DNA of 64,000 bases from Sweltsa coloradensis (taxonomy: Eukaryota > Arthropoda > Insecta > Plecoptera > Chloroperlidae). Shown in pieces: positions 43,538 to 57,362 of the stretch; positions within the stretch are counted from its first letter, which is position 1; each line of letters begins with the position of its first letter. Both the position numbers and the translations under genes were made by a program. The notes under the pieces were generated by a model. It was not told where the DNA came from. It worked only from the letters and a program-made list of their open reading frames with translations, and did not search any database. The stretch lies in assembly GCA_024449915.1 (NCBI GenBank), contig JAMZAV010000102.1:604856-668855 (forward strand), in the 5' to 3' direction.

Positions 43538-43559
43538 TCATTTCAGCACTGTGCAGGTT

Positions 43560-44330
43560 TATTTTTTATTTTTTTTTTTTTATTTATTAAGGGGTTTCTA
43601 TAAAGCATACAGAATAATAATAACATTATACAGTTTACATATAAAATGCTTGATCCCTTGATATGAAATTTAATTTAAATACTTATACTATGAACGGGAC
43701 ACTATACTACCTATTAACTAGAATATCTATAATACACATCAAATAATAAACACAACCAAATCAGGAACTAATATACCGCTCCCAATTTTTACCAAGTAAT
43801 TGGGACAGAATTTTCAAATACTAAAATTAGAAAATTTTTCCCAATGCAGTAACATACTAATATACAAAAGACATAGTACAGTTGGGATTTAATGGTAAAA
43901 AAAACTAGAAACTACTAGAACTAAAATAAATAAAAAAAATACTAATGTTCTTTTAATTTGAACTAGCCTATACTACCTATTAACTACAATATGTTAATAG
44001 CACGTCAAATAATAAACAATCAATTACAGGAACTATATCGCTGCGAACGTTTCACTTGGAAGTTATTGGACAAAAATTTTAAAATTTTAAAATAATAAGA
44101 GTTTTTCTAGTGCAATAACATAATACAAAAAACATAATATGTGAGATACATATAGTAATACAGTAGAGATTTAATGCTAAAAAAAACTAAAACACTACTA
44201 GAACTAAAAAAAAACTACTAATAGTTACACTTAGTTAGGCGAGCAGGTTTTAAATAACCCATTGGCTTGCAGGAGCCATTAAGACCTATATGCCACAATC
44301 TGTTGAGGCTGAGCAGGTTAACTAAGCTAT
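43560..44330 (-). mobile_element. LINE 3' end with A-rich tail, minus strand
   Basis: Read on the minus strand, the segment ends in aataaataaaaaaaataaaaaataaa just before Polinton sequence, the signature of a retrotransposed 3' end. Its body contains two tandem copies of a ~270-bp unit ('ctatactacctattaacta' near 43703 and 43970). No reading frame. Its inverted copy is at 61.14-61.50 kb. The pairing with a particular LINE family is not made. Confidence 0.6.
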
Positions 44331-44430
44331 TGGCTTGCGGGGCCTTAAGACCGGGGCCACAATCATTGAGGCTGAGCAGTTAAATAAACTATTGGCTTGC
44401 AGGAGGGCCCTTAAGACCTTATGCCAAATC
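44225..44430 (+). repeat. Minisatellite, ~65-75-bp unit, about 3 copies
   Basis: Repeated words gcgagcaggtt, taa…ctattggcttgcaggag, ttaagacc…atgcc, caatc…ttgaggct. The third unit already shows the homopolymer noise that fills the next 16 kb. Confidence 0.7.
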
Positions 44431-45589
44431 ATTTGAGCTCAGGGGAGGGTTCCTAAAACTATTTTTTTGGTTTTTGGCCCCCCCTTTTTGGGGTTTAATA
44501 AAAGGCTTTATTGTTTGTTTAAACAATTTTTTTGCAGGTTTCAAAACCCAAACCCTGGCTGCCCCCCCCCCCCCCTCCCTGATCCAAATTTCTTTCCCAA
44601 ATTTTTCATTTCATAGGCTCTAGAAAATTACACTACGTAGGCCTAGGGACATCTTTATCAAATTTCACACTTTTTAAAAGTTTTTTTTGCCTTTCACAGT
44701 TTTCCAAAAAATTTAAAACCCTTCGGCGATGGGGGCCCTTCCCCCCTTTAGTTTTTAATCGAAAAAAAAATTAGGGATCACAAGGTACTAAAGCAATCAC
44801 TACAAAATTTCACTGTCAACAAAAAAAAGGGAACAAAACCCTTTTACTACTAATTTTTAAAAAATGCAACACGTTTTAGGTTTAACAAGTACAAATATGC
44901 ATAAAAATTTGCCTTCACGATAAGGGGCTCACCCTCCTCCAGCTTTACCCACGAATGGTCAAAAAAACCCCTACTTTTTTTTTTTTGTAAATTACCCAAA
45001 CCTCTCCACACTTTTTTCAAGAGAAGGACCAAAAATCACTTTCCCTAAAAAAAGTTTGGGCCCCCCCCCCCCCCCGGGAGTAAAGGGGCTAGATCCGCCC
45101 CTGGCCCAGCCCGGTAATCTTTCACACTTTTAAATTATCTTGTACTAGGCCTGGGCAAAAAAAGGGAAAGGCTGAGACGGCTTGTTTCAAAAACCCATGC
45201 GCAAATCAAAAAAATAAATGAAAGTGGGCCTACATATTCACGAGAAAAAATTTTTCTACACAACAAATGAAACCCAAAAAAAAAAATAGAATCAAAAAAA
45301 AGGGGTTCAAATTTTTATTTTTTTGGGGTTGGGTTTAACAGGGCAATAATACCCTTTTGGGGATTGGAGTTCACAATCGAACCTGAATGTAATAGGGCCC
45401 TTTTAATAAAGTATTAAATTACATCCCCTCATTAGACTCACACAGACTTGCTCAAGTACCCCCCCCCCCCCCTTTTTCACTTAAATAAATAGGTGGGCCC
45501 TATTGGGGTAAGACAAAGAAGGATTAAAGTGGGGCCCCTAGTATGGGGCCCAGCTACAAAGCTTAAAAAAATTACTCACACAGAATGGC

Positions 45590-45690
45590 CACGGGCAGTT
45601 CTATTGAAAACCCTCCGTCTGTTGTGAAGCCCCCAGTCCATGAATTTTGGTAGACCCAACCCAAATCTTTTTCGTAAAAATTCTGGAAAT
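45590..45690 (-). other. Noisy copy of candidate exon 19716-19815
   Basis: Same sequence with point and homopolymer changes (…ctcacacagaatggccacgg…). Confirms that the candidate exon lies in both haplotypes. Confidence 0.6.
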
Positions 45691-46195
45691 CATAAATTTA
45701 AATGTAGGGTTTATTATCTGCATACACCTAGGCTTGCCTAATAGCAGGCCAAGGTTTTTAAACGTCAATAAGGGGCTTCCTTAAAAAAAAATTTAAAAAA
45801 AAAAATTTCTAAGAGGCCGACGGGCAAATTTTCTTCTAGGGCTGGGGCCTCATTTTTTAAAGTTTGCTGTCACTGTCACAATACAGGCCCATTTAGTTCA
45901 GATTTTAAAAAGAATGTAGTAGCCAAAATATGTGGGCCTAATAGGTTTACAATTCAATTTAGCTAGGCACCCTGAAGTCCTTATCTTAGGGCCCACACAA
46001 TTTTCCTACATCCATTGTAGTTGTAGGAAAATTTAAATGGATTAGGGGATGTAACGGAAATCACCCATGCGCGTAATTGGGCCCCCCCCACAAATTTTAT
46101 CATTTATTAATGTTTGTTGACACTTTTCCCCCTACATTTAGTCACGTATGTTTGTTTTTTTGTTTTTTTAAATTCTGATATGCCTTTTTTTTCGA

Positions 46196-47364
46196 TAGGG
46201 GGGGGACCGATACCGATATTGGGGGAACCCGGCCGATCCCTTTAGGTATCGGTAAAAAATCGGAAATGGGAAAACTTTTTGCCATACCAATCCGAAAATA
46301 TCTCGTCATTTCGTACGTACGTAGTGTTAAAGTCTCCCGTTAGTTTTGAGCTACTTCCCCGGGCCGAGCGGGGTGCCCCAAAGTCCCCGGGATAGAGTGT
46401 TTTTCCCATTCTTTTCGACTTGAAAACCTTCGATTTCCCGGGGCGTCTATAAAGTCGCTTTTTCCCCCGCTCGCATCATGGGATCGTATACGGATGACGT
46501 GTTTGTGACTTTTGGTTTGTTTTATTTTTGATAAATTCGTAACGAGAAATTTAAAAGATTTTAAAAATGTGGGAAAAAAAAGGGGGGGAGCAAAGTTTGG
46601 AAGTACTTTAAAGAAAATGCAAGCAGCCCGAACGTGCTTTTTGGGTATGTTGTGAAAGCAATACGTCTCGCGAGGCGGTAAAAAACGCCAAGAGCTTCAC
46701 CACTAGCAATATCAAAAGATATTCCCGATACCTTTTCAAGTTTTCCCGCCTTCCCCATCTGCGGGGTTTTGGCCCAGCTACGCCTAAAAAAAAATGCTTT
46801 ACGGCAAATACCAAAACTCGGAAACGAGAATAAAGGGGGAAAAGACGATTTTTTGGGGCCCTGATTCACGGGGATCCCCCCAAAATAAAAAACCCCAAAG
46901 GCTTTCCCCTAAGCCCTCACCCTAAATTTTTGCTTTTTCTGGATTCACGGGTTTGGGGCCCTAGGCCCTAGCCCTGTGTTACGTAAAATACCCTACAAAA
47001 TTTCCCTGGGCCCTTTACCCTTCATAAGATTTTTTTTAATTATATTGTAAAAGTTGGGGACCTAGGCTGGCCTAGGTAGGCCTAGGCCTAGAAAAAAAAA
47101 ATTTAAAAATTTTCCCTGGACTAAGGCCCTGGGCCCTGGGGCCAGACCCTACATCTAGGACTAAAAATCAAAAAATTTAAATTTAAAAAATGCACATGCT
47201 ATTGATCTTCATTAGGGCGGAGGCAAAGCCCTTTTTTTTTTTTTCTTTATTTTTTGGGTTGTTGTAGTTTTTATTTTTTAGAAAGTAGGCCTAGCCCAAA
47301 GGGGGGCCTACTGCATAAGTGGTACGGTATCGGCAAATTTAATGGTTTTCGGTCCACCCCCCTA
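46196..47364. mobile_element. Noisy copy of BED-finger hAT element
   Basis: Corresponds to 21290-22420, with the same TAGGGG…CCCCTA ends and frame-destroying errors throughout. Confidence 0.8.
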
Positions 47365-47620
47365 GTTTTGGGATTTTTTTGTTTTAAAAAACCCAGTCGA
47401 GATAAAAATTTTTGAAGGGGTCGATTTTTTGTTGGGTTGAAAATTTTTGGGCCCACTTTTTTGGGCAGCGGAGCTAAAGAAAAAGCGGCGCTGGTCCCGT
47501 GCTTTGGGGGTCTAAAAAATTTTTTTTTTAAAATTAACTGTTTTTTAGTCGTGTAAAAAAGAAATCATTTATTTGAAAGATGAAAATTCGACATAGTAGG
47601 CCTCACATAATTTTTGTGGG

Positions 47621-48792
47621 TAGGGCCCCTAAAATTTTTGTGAATGCCCCTTTTTTTTCCACTAAATGATGCAAAATATAAAGGGGTTTATTCAAGTGAA
47701 AAAAAAGGCAATAATCATTTTTTTAATGAGCAAAATTTAAAGGAAAAAAAATCAAAAAATTTTTCAATTATTCTGCAATTTTTAAAGGGGTCCTTTTTAA
47801 CTAAACTCAAAAAATATATTTAATTCGGGCAAAACTAGTAATGATTTAAAATTAACAAAAAATTTTTGGGGGCCAAAAACCATGACCTAAAAAAAAATTT
47901 GGTAAACATGACATTTTTCGAGTTTAGGTCCCATGGGCAAAAATTTTCCTAAGAAAAAACCCATGGGGACGATCTAATGCCCCGTGACCTTGGGGGTTTT
48001 TGTTCAAAAAAATTTTGGCCATTTTTGGGACGTCCCTCGACAGCCTTTTCTTAAATTCTCTATATTTTTTTTTGAAATTTTGGGGCAAGTATTTGGGTTT
48101 CAAAATATGCTGTTACCAAGATGGGGGGTGATTTTGGTTCCCTTATTTTTGCTTGTTTGGGGGTTATTTTTTGGGCCCCGTTTCAAGACACGATTTTTAA
48201 AAAGGGGCCCTTTTAGTTTGGTACTATGCTCTAGTATCATGGGCCCAAAAAAAGGGAGGGGGTTTAAAGCCGTTTGGGAAAATTTTTTCCAAAAAAACCA
48301 AATTTTTCGCAAATTTCGGGGGATCAAAAAAATTAAAAATTCGTGACAAATCACATTTTAAAAAGATAAAATTTTTTTAAACATCATTTAAGTGTTATTG
48401 TGTATAGATTAGGGGAAAAAAAAGGGTTTTGGGGGTTTTTTTTAAGGCCCCCTTTAATTTCTAAAATATGAAATAATTGAAAATTGACCCTTAAAATTTA
48501 AATTTTTTTTGTTTTAAAACCGTAAAATTGGCCCCCATGAAAATTGAAAATATTATTATCAAATTCCCCAGAAAAAGTTAAATCAAATTAGCTTTATGGG
48601 CCTAAATTTTCTTTTCATGTGTGGCCAAATGGGGGTTTTCTTTCCCCAAAAGGGGGGAAATTTAGGCCTAGTGTTCAGTGCTATTTTTTATAAACAAAAT
48701 TTGAGGCCTTTTCCTTGATTTTATGAACTGAAATTGAAGATTTTTTATAACAAAAAGGGAAAAATTTTTTTTTTCTATTTCTCAGGGCCCAA
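47621..48792. mobile_element. Noisy copy of hAT-like element 22664-23784
   Basis: Starts tagggcccct and ends near ctcagggccc; interior follows the clean copy with homopolymer errors. Confidence 0.75.
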
Positions 48793-49448
48793 AATATGGA
48801 AATGTGAAAAAACGTTTTATAAAACAAACTATAACCGTGAAATGCGAAAATTGGGGATGTGAAAATTTTGAGCGGAGCCCCAGGCAGATGCAAGGGAAAG
48901 CGCACTCATTTCCTCCAAAGACCTCAAACAAAGATTTTCACCACCATTAGGACTCAGCATTCAAAGTGGGGGGGGGGGGGGTTTATTTTTCTGGGGTGAA
49001 GCCTTTTTTTTTCAACTTTCGATCAAAAAACATTTGGGAGTTATTCAATATCGACGATGAGACTTAAAATGCTTGTTTGGTAAAAGAATTTCCGCCCGGA
49101 GAAACAAAATGGTGGCGTTTTTGAGCGTCGTACGTAAGCTGACTAACTTTTTAGTTAAACAAAACCCTTTTTAAAAGTTAGGGAAAAACGGTTTTATTTT
49201 TTAAAAAAAGCAAAAAATCAAATTTCCCTCCCGTGGAATAGGGGAAATTAGGCTATTAAAAATATTCCCTGATATAATTGGGCCCTACTGTAACCCACGA
49301 AAAAACCCGGGGGACACAATGCACACGAAAGGGTGGGGGGAATTCCAAACCTTTTTTTAAAAACCCTTTTAGCCCTTTTAAACCGCAAAAAACCCTATTA
49401 AATAACAATTTCAAGGGGATTAAATTCCTTCACAGGGTTTTTTAAATT

Positions 49449-50179
49449 TAGGGAGGGGGGGGTTTCCCGGGTTTTTGGGTTTTTGGGGTTCCGGGTAGAA
49501 AAACCCCCCATTTTTCGGAAAAGGGGTTCCACCCAAAATATAAAAAAAACTTTAATTTTTGGGATTATAAAGATTAACCATTGAAAATTTAAAAAGGGCC
49601 TATGTAAAAACATACAAAAAACCCTATAAAAACTCCCAAAATAATAGTGGGGGCCCTATCTTTACGTGAATTATTTTTTTAAATGAAAAATTGATAAAAA
49701 AAAAAAATTTACGAAACCCAGGACTAGGCTGAATATCTAAAAAAAGCCCAGCGCTGTTGCTAGATCTTTTGTGTTAGCGCGTAATTATGAGTGGGAGGGG
49801 ATATTTTGTGGCGATGAAAACTGTCAACCCAAGGGTTTTTAGCGGCTGAGAGGGGGGGAGGGGCGTGCGCGGACCCCGGTGCCCCTACGATCCCCCTTCA
49901 CAGCGGGACTGTGCCCCGGGTGGGGGGGGGGGGATTAAAAACCGACTGAAAAGAAGTGGAGGGAAATGCGCCGATTTAAAGTGCCGTTGACCCGGGTGGA
50001 GGGCGACGGTTTTCAAGTTTTTGTGGGGAAAAGCCTACGGGGGAAAAGGGTCGTGATTTGGGCGCGTCCCAATTCAATCCCCCGGAAAACCGATTTAATT
50101 TGGGTCACGTTTGGGGTTTTGGGTACTATACCCGAGTCCCGAACCGCCCAAAAATTTTGGGGTCCCCCACCCCCCTTTA
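49449..50179. mobile_element. Noisy copy of hAT-like element 24417-25107
   Basis: Same order of landmarks, with poly-G inflation. Confidence 0.75.
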
Positions 50180-51529
50180 TTTTTAATTTTATTTTTTGGT
50201 TTTCCCACTAGTCTAATAACAGGCATTCCCTGGGGGTTTTGAGGGTGGGGCGGATTCAGGGGCAGACAATTTGGCCAATGACAAGTAAGGGGGGGCGGTT
50301 TGGGACACATTAACAAATGGGCCCTTTAAATGGTAAAAAATATTCAAGAAATTACTGTTTTTTATGCACTATTTTCAAGTGATATAGTTTGGGAAATTTA
50401 TAAAGGACATTTAAAACCCTACAAATAGAGGGGTTTGGGGTATGATCTAGTGACTTTAGGAAAGACACAAATTTTGTTTTTTAGTTTAGGAAGTAGGCCC
50501 GTAAGGGGCCCGGGAATTTCCCGGGGGCCAGTCACCCCAGGTCTCCCGCCTATTACATTTTAAATATTTATGGCTATGTTTTGATGTGAATCATAAATTT
50601 CACTTTAAATCTGGGCCCCACGCCCCAGTTTGGGTGGGCTTTGGTCGCAAAACCCTGGGCCTTTCCCCATGGCCTTTTTTTTTCCCCTCCTCCCAAATGC
50701 TTCCCAAAGGCCTAAAACCAAAAAAAAATTTTACAAGGGTTAGGGCCTGGGCAAGATTAGAATATGTAGTAGCAAAGAAAAATTTCCAGGTGGCGCCTGA
50801 CTGATTTTTGGTAGTAGTTTAAACCCTTAAACTTAAAAAAAACTTTCCCAACTACCCTTTCAACATTTGGGAGCCCATCTTCATACCCCGAACAGCGGGT
50901 AGGCCTTGCCTGAAATGCTGCCAAATTATGTTTTGCCGGTAAGGCCTACGAAAGGTGTATAAAAAAAGTGTTTTTCGGTGCCCCCTTCTTACCCTAAAAG
51001 TTTTAAAAAACCCCCCTGGGTTTTCCCCATTTTCCCTTTTGAATTTACTTAAGTGTCCCAAACTTTAAATTTCCAAAGTAGGGTTTGGGGGAAAACCCTG
51101 GGAAAGGATGATTCTATAGTGATAAAGAGGGGGGATGTCGAAAAATTTTAAAACCACGCAAAATTTTAAGTTTTTTCGTAAAATCCGAGAACCGATGAAA
51201 AATATCAAAAAAAAACTTATTCTAGCCCAAAATTTGGGGGTTTTTTGTTAGAAAAAATTTTAATGCAAAAAAAAAATTTTGTACTGTGATGTGGGCCTAA
51301 TTAAGTTTTTTATTAAAATTTTAAATTTTAATTAAATGCATATCTTAAATAAAAACCAAAGAAATTTTTAAAATTTGAATTTTTTTTCTTGCTTTATAGG
51401 CCTATTTTTCCTTTAAACCAAAACCTCAATTGGGTCTAGAATCGGGTTTTTAGAATTTTGAAATCTTAACCCGAGATATCATAAAAAAATGTAATTTCGA
51501 AACTACCCCCAACCCTTTTAAAAAATTTG

Positions 51530-53300
51530 GGAGTTTAAAACAAAAATTGTTCAAATTTCCGCTACCATAGCAACAATAAATGACAAAAAGTATTGAAAAA
51601 GTTGCAATGAAAATTTTGTCCATCTTTCATGCCCCTTTGGGTAAAAAAATTGATAAATGCTCAAGGGGAACAGTAAAATATTTTATATTTTCCATTGGGA
51701 AACTTACCCTACATCTATAAACTATGCCTTTCCCCAAAATACGCCATCTTTTGGAAAAACCCCAAAAAAGGGGAAATCCCCCTAAACCATGGGCCCCTAT
51801 TTGGGTTTTAAGCCTATGGGGTAGGCCTACTCTTTTTAAATATGGGGGGCCCCTTACTGATCTGGGGAAATTGAAAAAAACAGTAAATAAAATTTTTTTA
51901 CTTCAGCAAAAAAGGATAGCCCAGAGCCAAATGGGTGTGGGGCCCAAAGAACGTCCGAAAAAACCAATTTTTAAGAGGCTCCCTTTTTTAACAGTGGGCC
52001 AAAAGTACTTTTATCCATACCTGCATCATGCAAGTAAAAAAAAAATGAAAAACAATTGACGACTTGAATTTTTACCCGGCTCCTGACTCACGAGGCAACA
52101 TGGGGGAAAATTTTTTTTGGTAAAAACCCTCTTTTGCAAGTTGACCCCTCCCTTCACGGCGAAACACTTACCCCCCCTTCTAATTTTTATTTTTATTATT
52201 TTGGACAATAGTTAAAATAAATTTATTTAGCAAATATGGGCCAAATCATTCTTTGTAAAAAAGCGATTATTTGGGATTTTTTTGACACAGTCGTTGCTTT
52301 TAAAAAAATGTACCCCATACATATAAAAATTTTATCAATGACTAAAGTTTTCTCATCATTTATTTTGACAAAAAACTACTGATCGGATTTCGAAAAGGAC
52401 CTCTTTAAAATATGCATCAGACTTTTTGGGAACAAAAAAAAAATAATTTTTCTAGATAAAAATGAATGAACGAAATTTTTCAGCATAGAGTAATATGCAG
52501 AGTAGTGTTTTTTTTCTAAAATAGCATCTTGACGTGCGGATGACCGTGAAAAAAGGCACGCTGCATATTACTCTATGCTGTAAATTTCCGGGTTTATGCC
52601 TTTCTATCTAGAAAGTTAGTTTTTTTCTTGTCTAAACAGTTGATGCCCTTCCCTTTAAAAAAATCCTTTTCGAAATTTCCCATCAGTGTTTTTTTTTCAA
52701 AATTTAATTTAAAAAGAAAACTAAATTTATTGATTTAAATTTTTACTTTGTGATGCGTAGGCCCCCAATTGTTATAAAAGCCCAACGACTTTTTTTCAAA
52801 AAAATCGGGAAAAATCGTAAATTTCCAAAGGGAAAGATAATTTTTTTGTTAAAAATTAAATTTATTTAAAAGTTGGGCCAAATAAGAAAAAGAAAAAAGT
52901 TAGAGCGTGATAAGTGAGGGGCCGTTCAGCCGGGGCCAGCTTGCGAAAAGAGGATTTAACCCCAAAACTAGTCACGTAAACCCATCGAAGTTTTTAAAAC
53001 TCCGCCCATTTCGAGTCGTCAATTTCCCCCCTAAATAAATTTAAATGCACTCTCATCAAAAATAGGAGCGCTTCAGCCTAAACCGGGGAGCCCTACACAA
53101 AAAACACTGCAACCTAGTATGGGGACAGAGAAGCCCGTATAAAAAAATAAACTAAAGATTTCAATTTCCCCACGTACCTAATGAAAAAAAAAAAAATTGT
53201 GTCTATCCCCACCCTTTTGTAGGGACCCCTTTCAACAAACCCCATTGAGGGTGCCCTTACAAAGGGGAACCGGGGATTGAATATGTAAATAGGGGGTAGG
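51530..53300 (+). pseudogene. Noisy copy of the LINE tail with foldback
   Basis: Corresponds to 26390-28081, including the foldback at about 52.05-53.03 kb. The cores gcatagagtaatatgcag and ctgcatattactctatgc remain clear. Confidence 0.75.
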
Positions 53301-53383
53301 GCCTACCCCTTCCGGTTTCGTAGGCCTAGGTATGCTGGGGTAGCATTAGGCCAACAAACATGACATGTTTTATGTCTACCGGT

Positions 53384-56347
53384 TAGGGTTTCCCCAAACC
53401 CCCCGGTTTTTCCCGGGGCAGACCAGGAATGGGGTGAGTGGTCCCCGGTTTAAAAAAAAAATTTATTCCGGGAAAGGGCAATGTCCCCGGAAATTTTAAA
53501 ATAGCGCCCCACCGCCCTTCCCCTGTGGCTGCTTTTACCCCGAGGCGCAAACCCGAGGCTGGCTCCCGTTGAAACTTTTTGGCCGGCCGGGATGGCCTGG
53601 CTCCTCTCCGCCCAAAGAGGGAGGCTTGAGGAAATTTTCCCCCCTCACCCCTCACCCACCCACCCCTCGTTTAAACTGCCCTGGCGGGGGAGAAAAGGGT
53701 AGTGTTTTTTGCAGGTGAAGTGGGGGCGTTTTCGTGTTAGCATTTTTGTATTTCACGGAAAAAAGAGCGGGCGGCCTTCTAGTTTTCAAAGGTAAGGCGA
53801 TACAAAAGTTATTGTTTCATGATTATGTTGATGTAGTAAATAAAAGCTTGTCTATTTAGATACTAAGAGGGGGTTTTTTTTCTTCAATTTTTAGTTTTTA
53901 AAAACGTCAAACACGCTCGTCCCTGCTGCCGGGTGGATTTGGATTCCCATTTCTGATCCTGACTAGATTCGATCGCGAACACAACTCCCCAAAAAAAAAA
54001 TTTAAAACGTCTAAGAGGTACCTTTTTTTCTTTTAAAGGCGAATTTGGGGGGAAAAAAATTTTAAAGGCTCGCAAATATGATGAAGTAAGCAGAGTGGGA
54101 CCCTTTGTCGGGAGAAAATTTACAATTTAAATTTTAGGGGATTGGGGGAATTAAAAAAAAAACTGTTTCCCCAAATAAAAACGTCGCGCGATTGAAAGAA
54201 AAAAAACCCAAAATAAATGCATGTGCAATTTTTTTGCAAAAAAATTCCCTGAAGACGATCTTGTGACAATACGGAAAAAACACAGGGCGTATCACCGGGG
54301 TGAGGGTCAAGTGGGGCTATAATGCCCCAGGATTGTGGGAACAAAAAATTTAAATTTCCCAAACTATCCCCAAAATTTTAAAAAAGCATCGAAAATTTTT
54401 TTGGGGAGAACAAAAACTGCAGTATTGTAGAAAAAGTCCTGGCTCCAAAAACAGAAAAAAGATTCCCTTTTTGAGGGAAATTTAAAAAAGAGCGTGTATT
54501 TTGCAGTCAGTTCAACGCCGTAACAAAAAAAAGTGGGAAAAATTTCCGTTCCCCCGTGGGGATATTTTTTATAAGGGGGGAAGGGTTAAAGCATGGTTTT
54601 TTGGTTTATTTTTTACAACGATTCGAAGGGGAAAAAAACCAGGCAAATTGCTACGAAAAAACTTTAGATTTTAAAAGAAAGAAGCTTAAACTATTCAAAA
54701 AAATTTTTTTTGCTACTGCGCGGGGTAAGCTTCAGCCCAATTTTTGGGGAAACAAAAATTCTGTTTTTTCAAAAAAGCAAGCAGAAAATGGAATCTTGGG
54801 TTTAAAAACAAACTGCAAATGTCCCCAAATTTTTAACAAAATGCATGAAGTAAAGCAGTTAAAGCGCTTTAAATTCGAAGTTTGAAAATTTTATTATAAA
54901 GGTACCCCTGAATTCTCATCTTCTGCAAAGAGAGTGGGAATACTTAAGACATTTTTTTGACTTTTTAGGCTTTGGGAAAAATCAAGAATTTTACCCCGTT
55001 TTTTCCCAGATGGTTGTGCTTTATCCAGCACTGGAACGATTTCTAAAAAATTTGGGCTGCAATAAAGTTTAATTTGTATCGGAAGGAGAACGGAAAGCGG
55101 CAAACTAATCCCGGAGGGGGAAATTTAAAACGGGCGACGATGACCTTTTTTCCCTCTTTGCCCCTCTGCATTAATTTTTGACATTTTCCCAAAAAGGGTT
55201 TCCCCAAGAAAAACACTACTATTAGAAACAACCCAAATTTACTTCTGTTGAAAATGCAAAAACAAATTGATTACGCTGAGAACGCAGCTTACGTCGAAAA
55301 ACCGATAAGTAAATATGGGGGTTCAAACAAATAAGATTCTGAAGAACTTTTTGCCTCGTGAAAAAAAGGCTGTTGTGGAGAAATTTGGGCTTGTTTTTTA
55401 GTCGAGCCCCTTTTCTACCTAAGAAAAGGTATGATTACGATTTTTAACATCCCGCGGGTTTTGTCGTGTCTGTCACTGGCAAACAATGAAATTGGGTTTG
55501 TGGGAAAAAAATCGAAAAATTGAATAACCCACTTAAAATTGCAATTTATGAAAAAAGAATCTACAACGACTTCTCTGCAGGGCGGGATGGACTCTGTCCC
55601 CGATGGGGCCCATTAAAGTTTTATGGGGAAAGCGGGGGACAGTTGACAAGAAATGGGTGGGGTTTTTTTCAAAAAGGGGGGAGTTGCCCCCGAAAGGTTA
55701 AAAAATTGTTTCATTTTTTCCTGTCAAATTTCCCCCTCTAATGCCTATTGGAACGGGTGTTTTAGCTTAATGAACAAAGTTGTTGGGCAAAAGAAAGGAA
55801 AAACCCCTGTTCCCGACAGGGCAGGGCAAGGCTAAATTGCAAGTTTAAAAATTAATTTCAAAATGAATTTCAGTCAGTTTTTATGACTTTGCAAAAAAAT
55901 GCCCAGAGATGGGCGAAGCTGCCAAAAAATAAAAAAAAAAAAATAGATTCAAAAAGCAAAGATTGAGAAAAAAAAATTATGTTTCAAAATGCTAAACAAT
56001 TATATTTTTATTATTTTTATGTAAACACAAATTTTATTCATTATTAATATATCCAAAAAAAAAAATAATACGGGCCTATTGCTTTTTTTTGTTTTCCCCC
56101 TTTTCCCTTTTTTGGGTAGTTGCTCCTTATCACCTCCCCCATTTGCAAAACTCTTTAAAAAGTTGAAAATTTTTTCTAAAAGTGCAAAAAAACACCTCAG
56201 GAAAATAAAAATGTTTAAAAAAAAAAAAATTTTGCCTTCCCGAAAAGGCCTCCGGGGGCCCTTGGGTGAAATTTCCCCACGAAAAGGCCTTTTGGGAATA
56301 CTTCAGTCCCCCCCAAATTTTTAAAATTTCCACAGTGGGAAACCCCA
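53384..56347 (+). mobile_element. Noisy copy of the autonomous hAT transposon
   Basis: Corresponds to 28174-31000. Flanked by CTACCGGT on both sides (53376-53383 and 56348-56355), which verifies the TSD of the clean copy. Transposase frames are destroyed by homopolymer errors. Confidence 0.85.
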
Positions 56348-57362
56348 CTACCGGTACTATATTAAAATGTAGGCCTAGGCCCATATATTTTTAAAATCTT
56401 CCCTACTATAGGAAAAATCCCCATCTTTAGTTTTGTCTCAAATAAAAAAATGTTAAAATTTTATGTAGGCCTAAAAGCCTAGGCCTATGGCTTAAGTGGA
56501 AGAGCATGCTGGATTGGGAAAAACGGGCCCTTTTTATTGATCGGTTTTGCCAGGCCCACATGTTTATTATGTAGGCCGGCCCTCCAAAAAACCCACTAAA
56601 AAAACTATTTCCAAACCCGGTTTCTTTGGTAGGGGAGCCCTGGCCATCCCACTTTTAACCGAAGAAGTAGGCCCTACCGGCATTAATAAGCCCAGGGCCC
56701 AGGCCTGGGGTAGGGTTGGGCTAGGCCCAGGCCAGGCCTACACAGGGGTCATGGGAGCTGGCTAAGAGAAAAACTGGTAGGGAAATTTTAGTAAGGCCCA
56801 AATCAGTGTTTTTCACATGACCTTTAAAGGGAAAACCCAGCCTTTGGGCCCAGGGGCCCAGCCCAGCCTGCTTAGGCCCCTATGTATTTTTTACCAAATT
56901 CAATGCATTAGGTAGGGCCCCAGGCCTTTGCTAGGCCCTAGCCTGGGGCCCCATTTTCCCCTTTCCCCCTATTGCTGGGGCCCAAATCATAAGATTAATA
57001 TTATTTCTAAGGAATTGTGAAAACAAACCCGCCCCGTCCTAGGCTTACATCAAAATTTATATGCTTAAGGACGCAAAAAAGATAATAATTAATCAAAATA
57101 TTTTCCTAATAAAAACCAATAAAATGTGAAAAAAAGATAAGAAATCTCAGTGGGAAAAAATTTATATCGCCCCTTTGGAATTCTAATTTTACGGACGCAC
57201 CGCCATCTACACAGTGCATTTTAAAATTTTCCAGGGGGCGGTGTTACTGTAGAAAATAGCGCAAAAATTTTAAAAATTTTTCGGAAAAATTATAAAAATA
57301 CCCAAATTATGTTTTTAATATTTAATTTTTTTGTTATAATTATGTTTAGTTTGGGAAAATTT

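Larger units (their letters stand above)
38422..43540 (-). mobile_element. Polinton/Maverick fragment (integrase-capsid module)
   Basis: Minus-strand gene block in the order unknown ORF, integrase, PX penton protein, small basic protein, PY major capsid, with ATGA or near-zero spacing typical of these virus-like transposons. DNA polymerase B, packaging ATPase and protease are absent, and no long TIRs are visible, so this is a partial element. Its upstream edge is replaced by a LINE 3' end at about 43560. It carries several frameshifts and an LTR-like insertion, and is not functional as read. Confidence 0.85.

Noticed and set aside
54556..54885. 109-codon transposase-like frame
   Set aside because: It is a corrupted piece of the hAT transposase annotated at 28551, not a separate gene.
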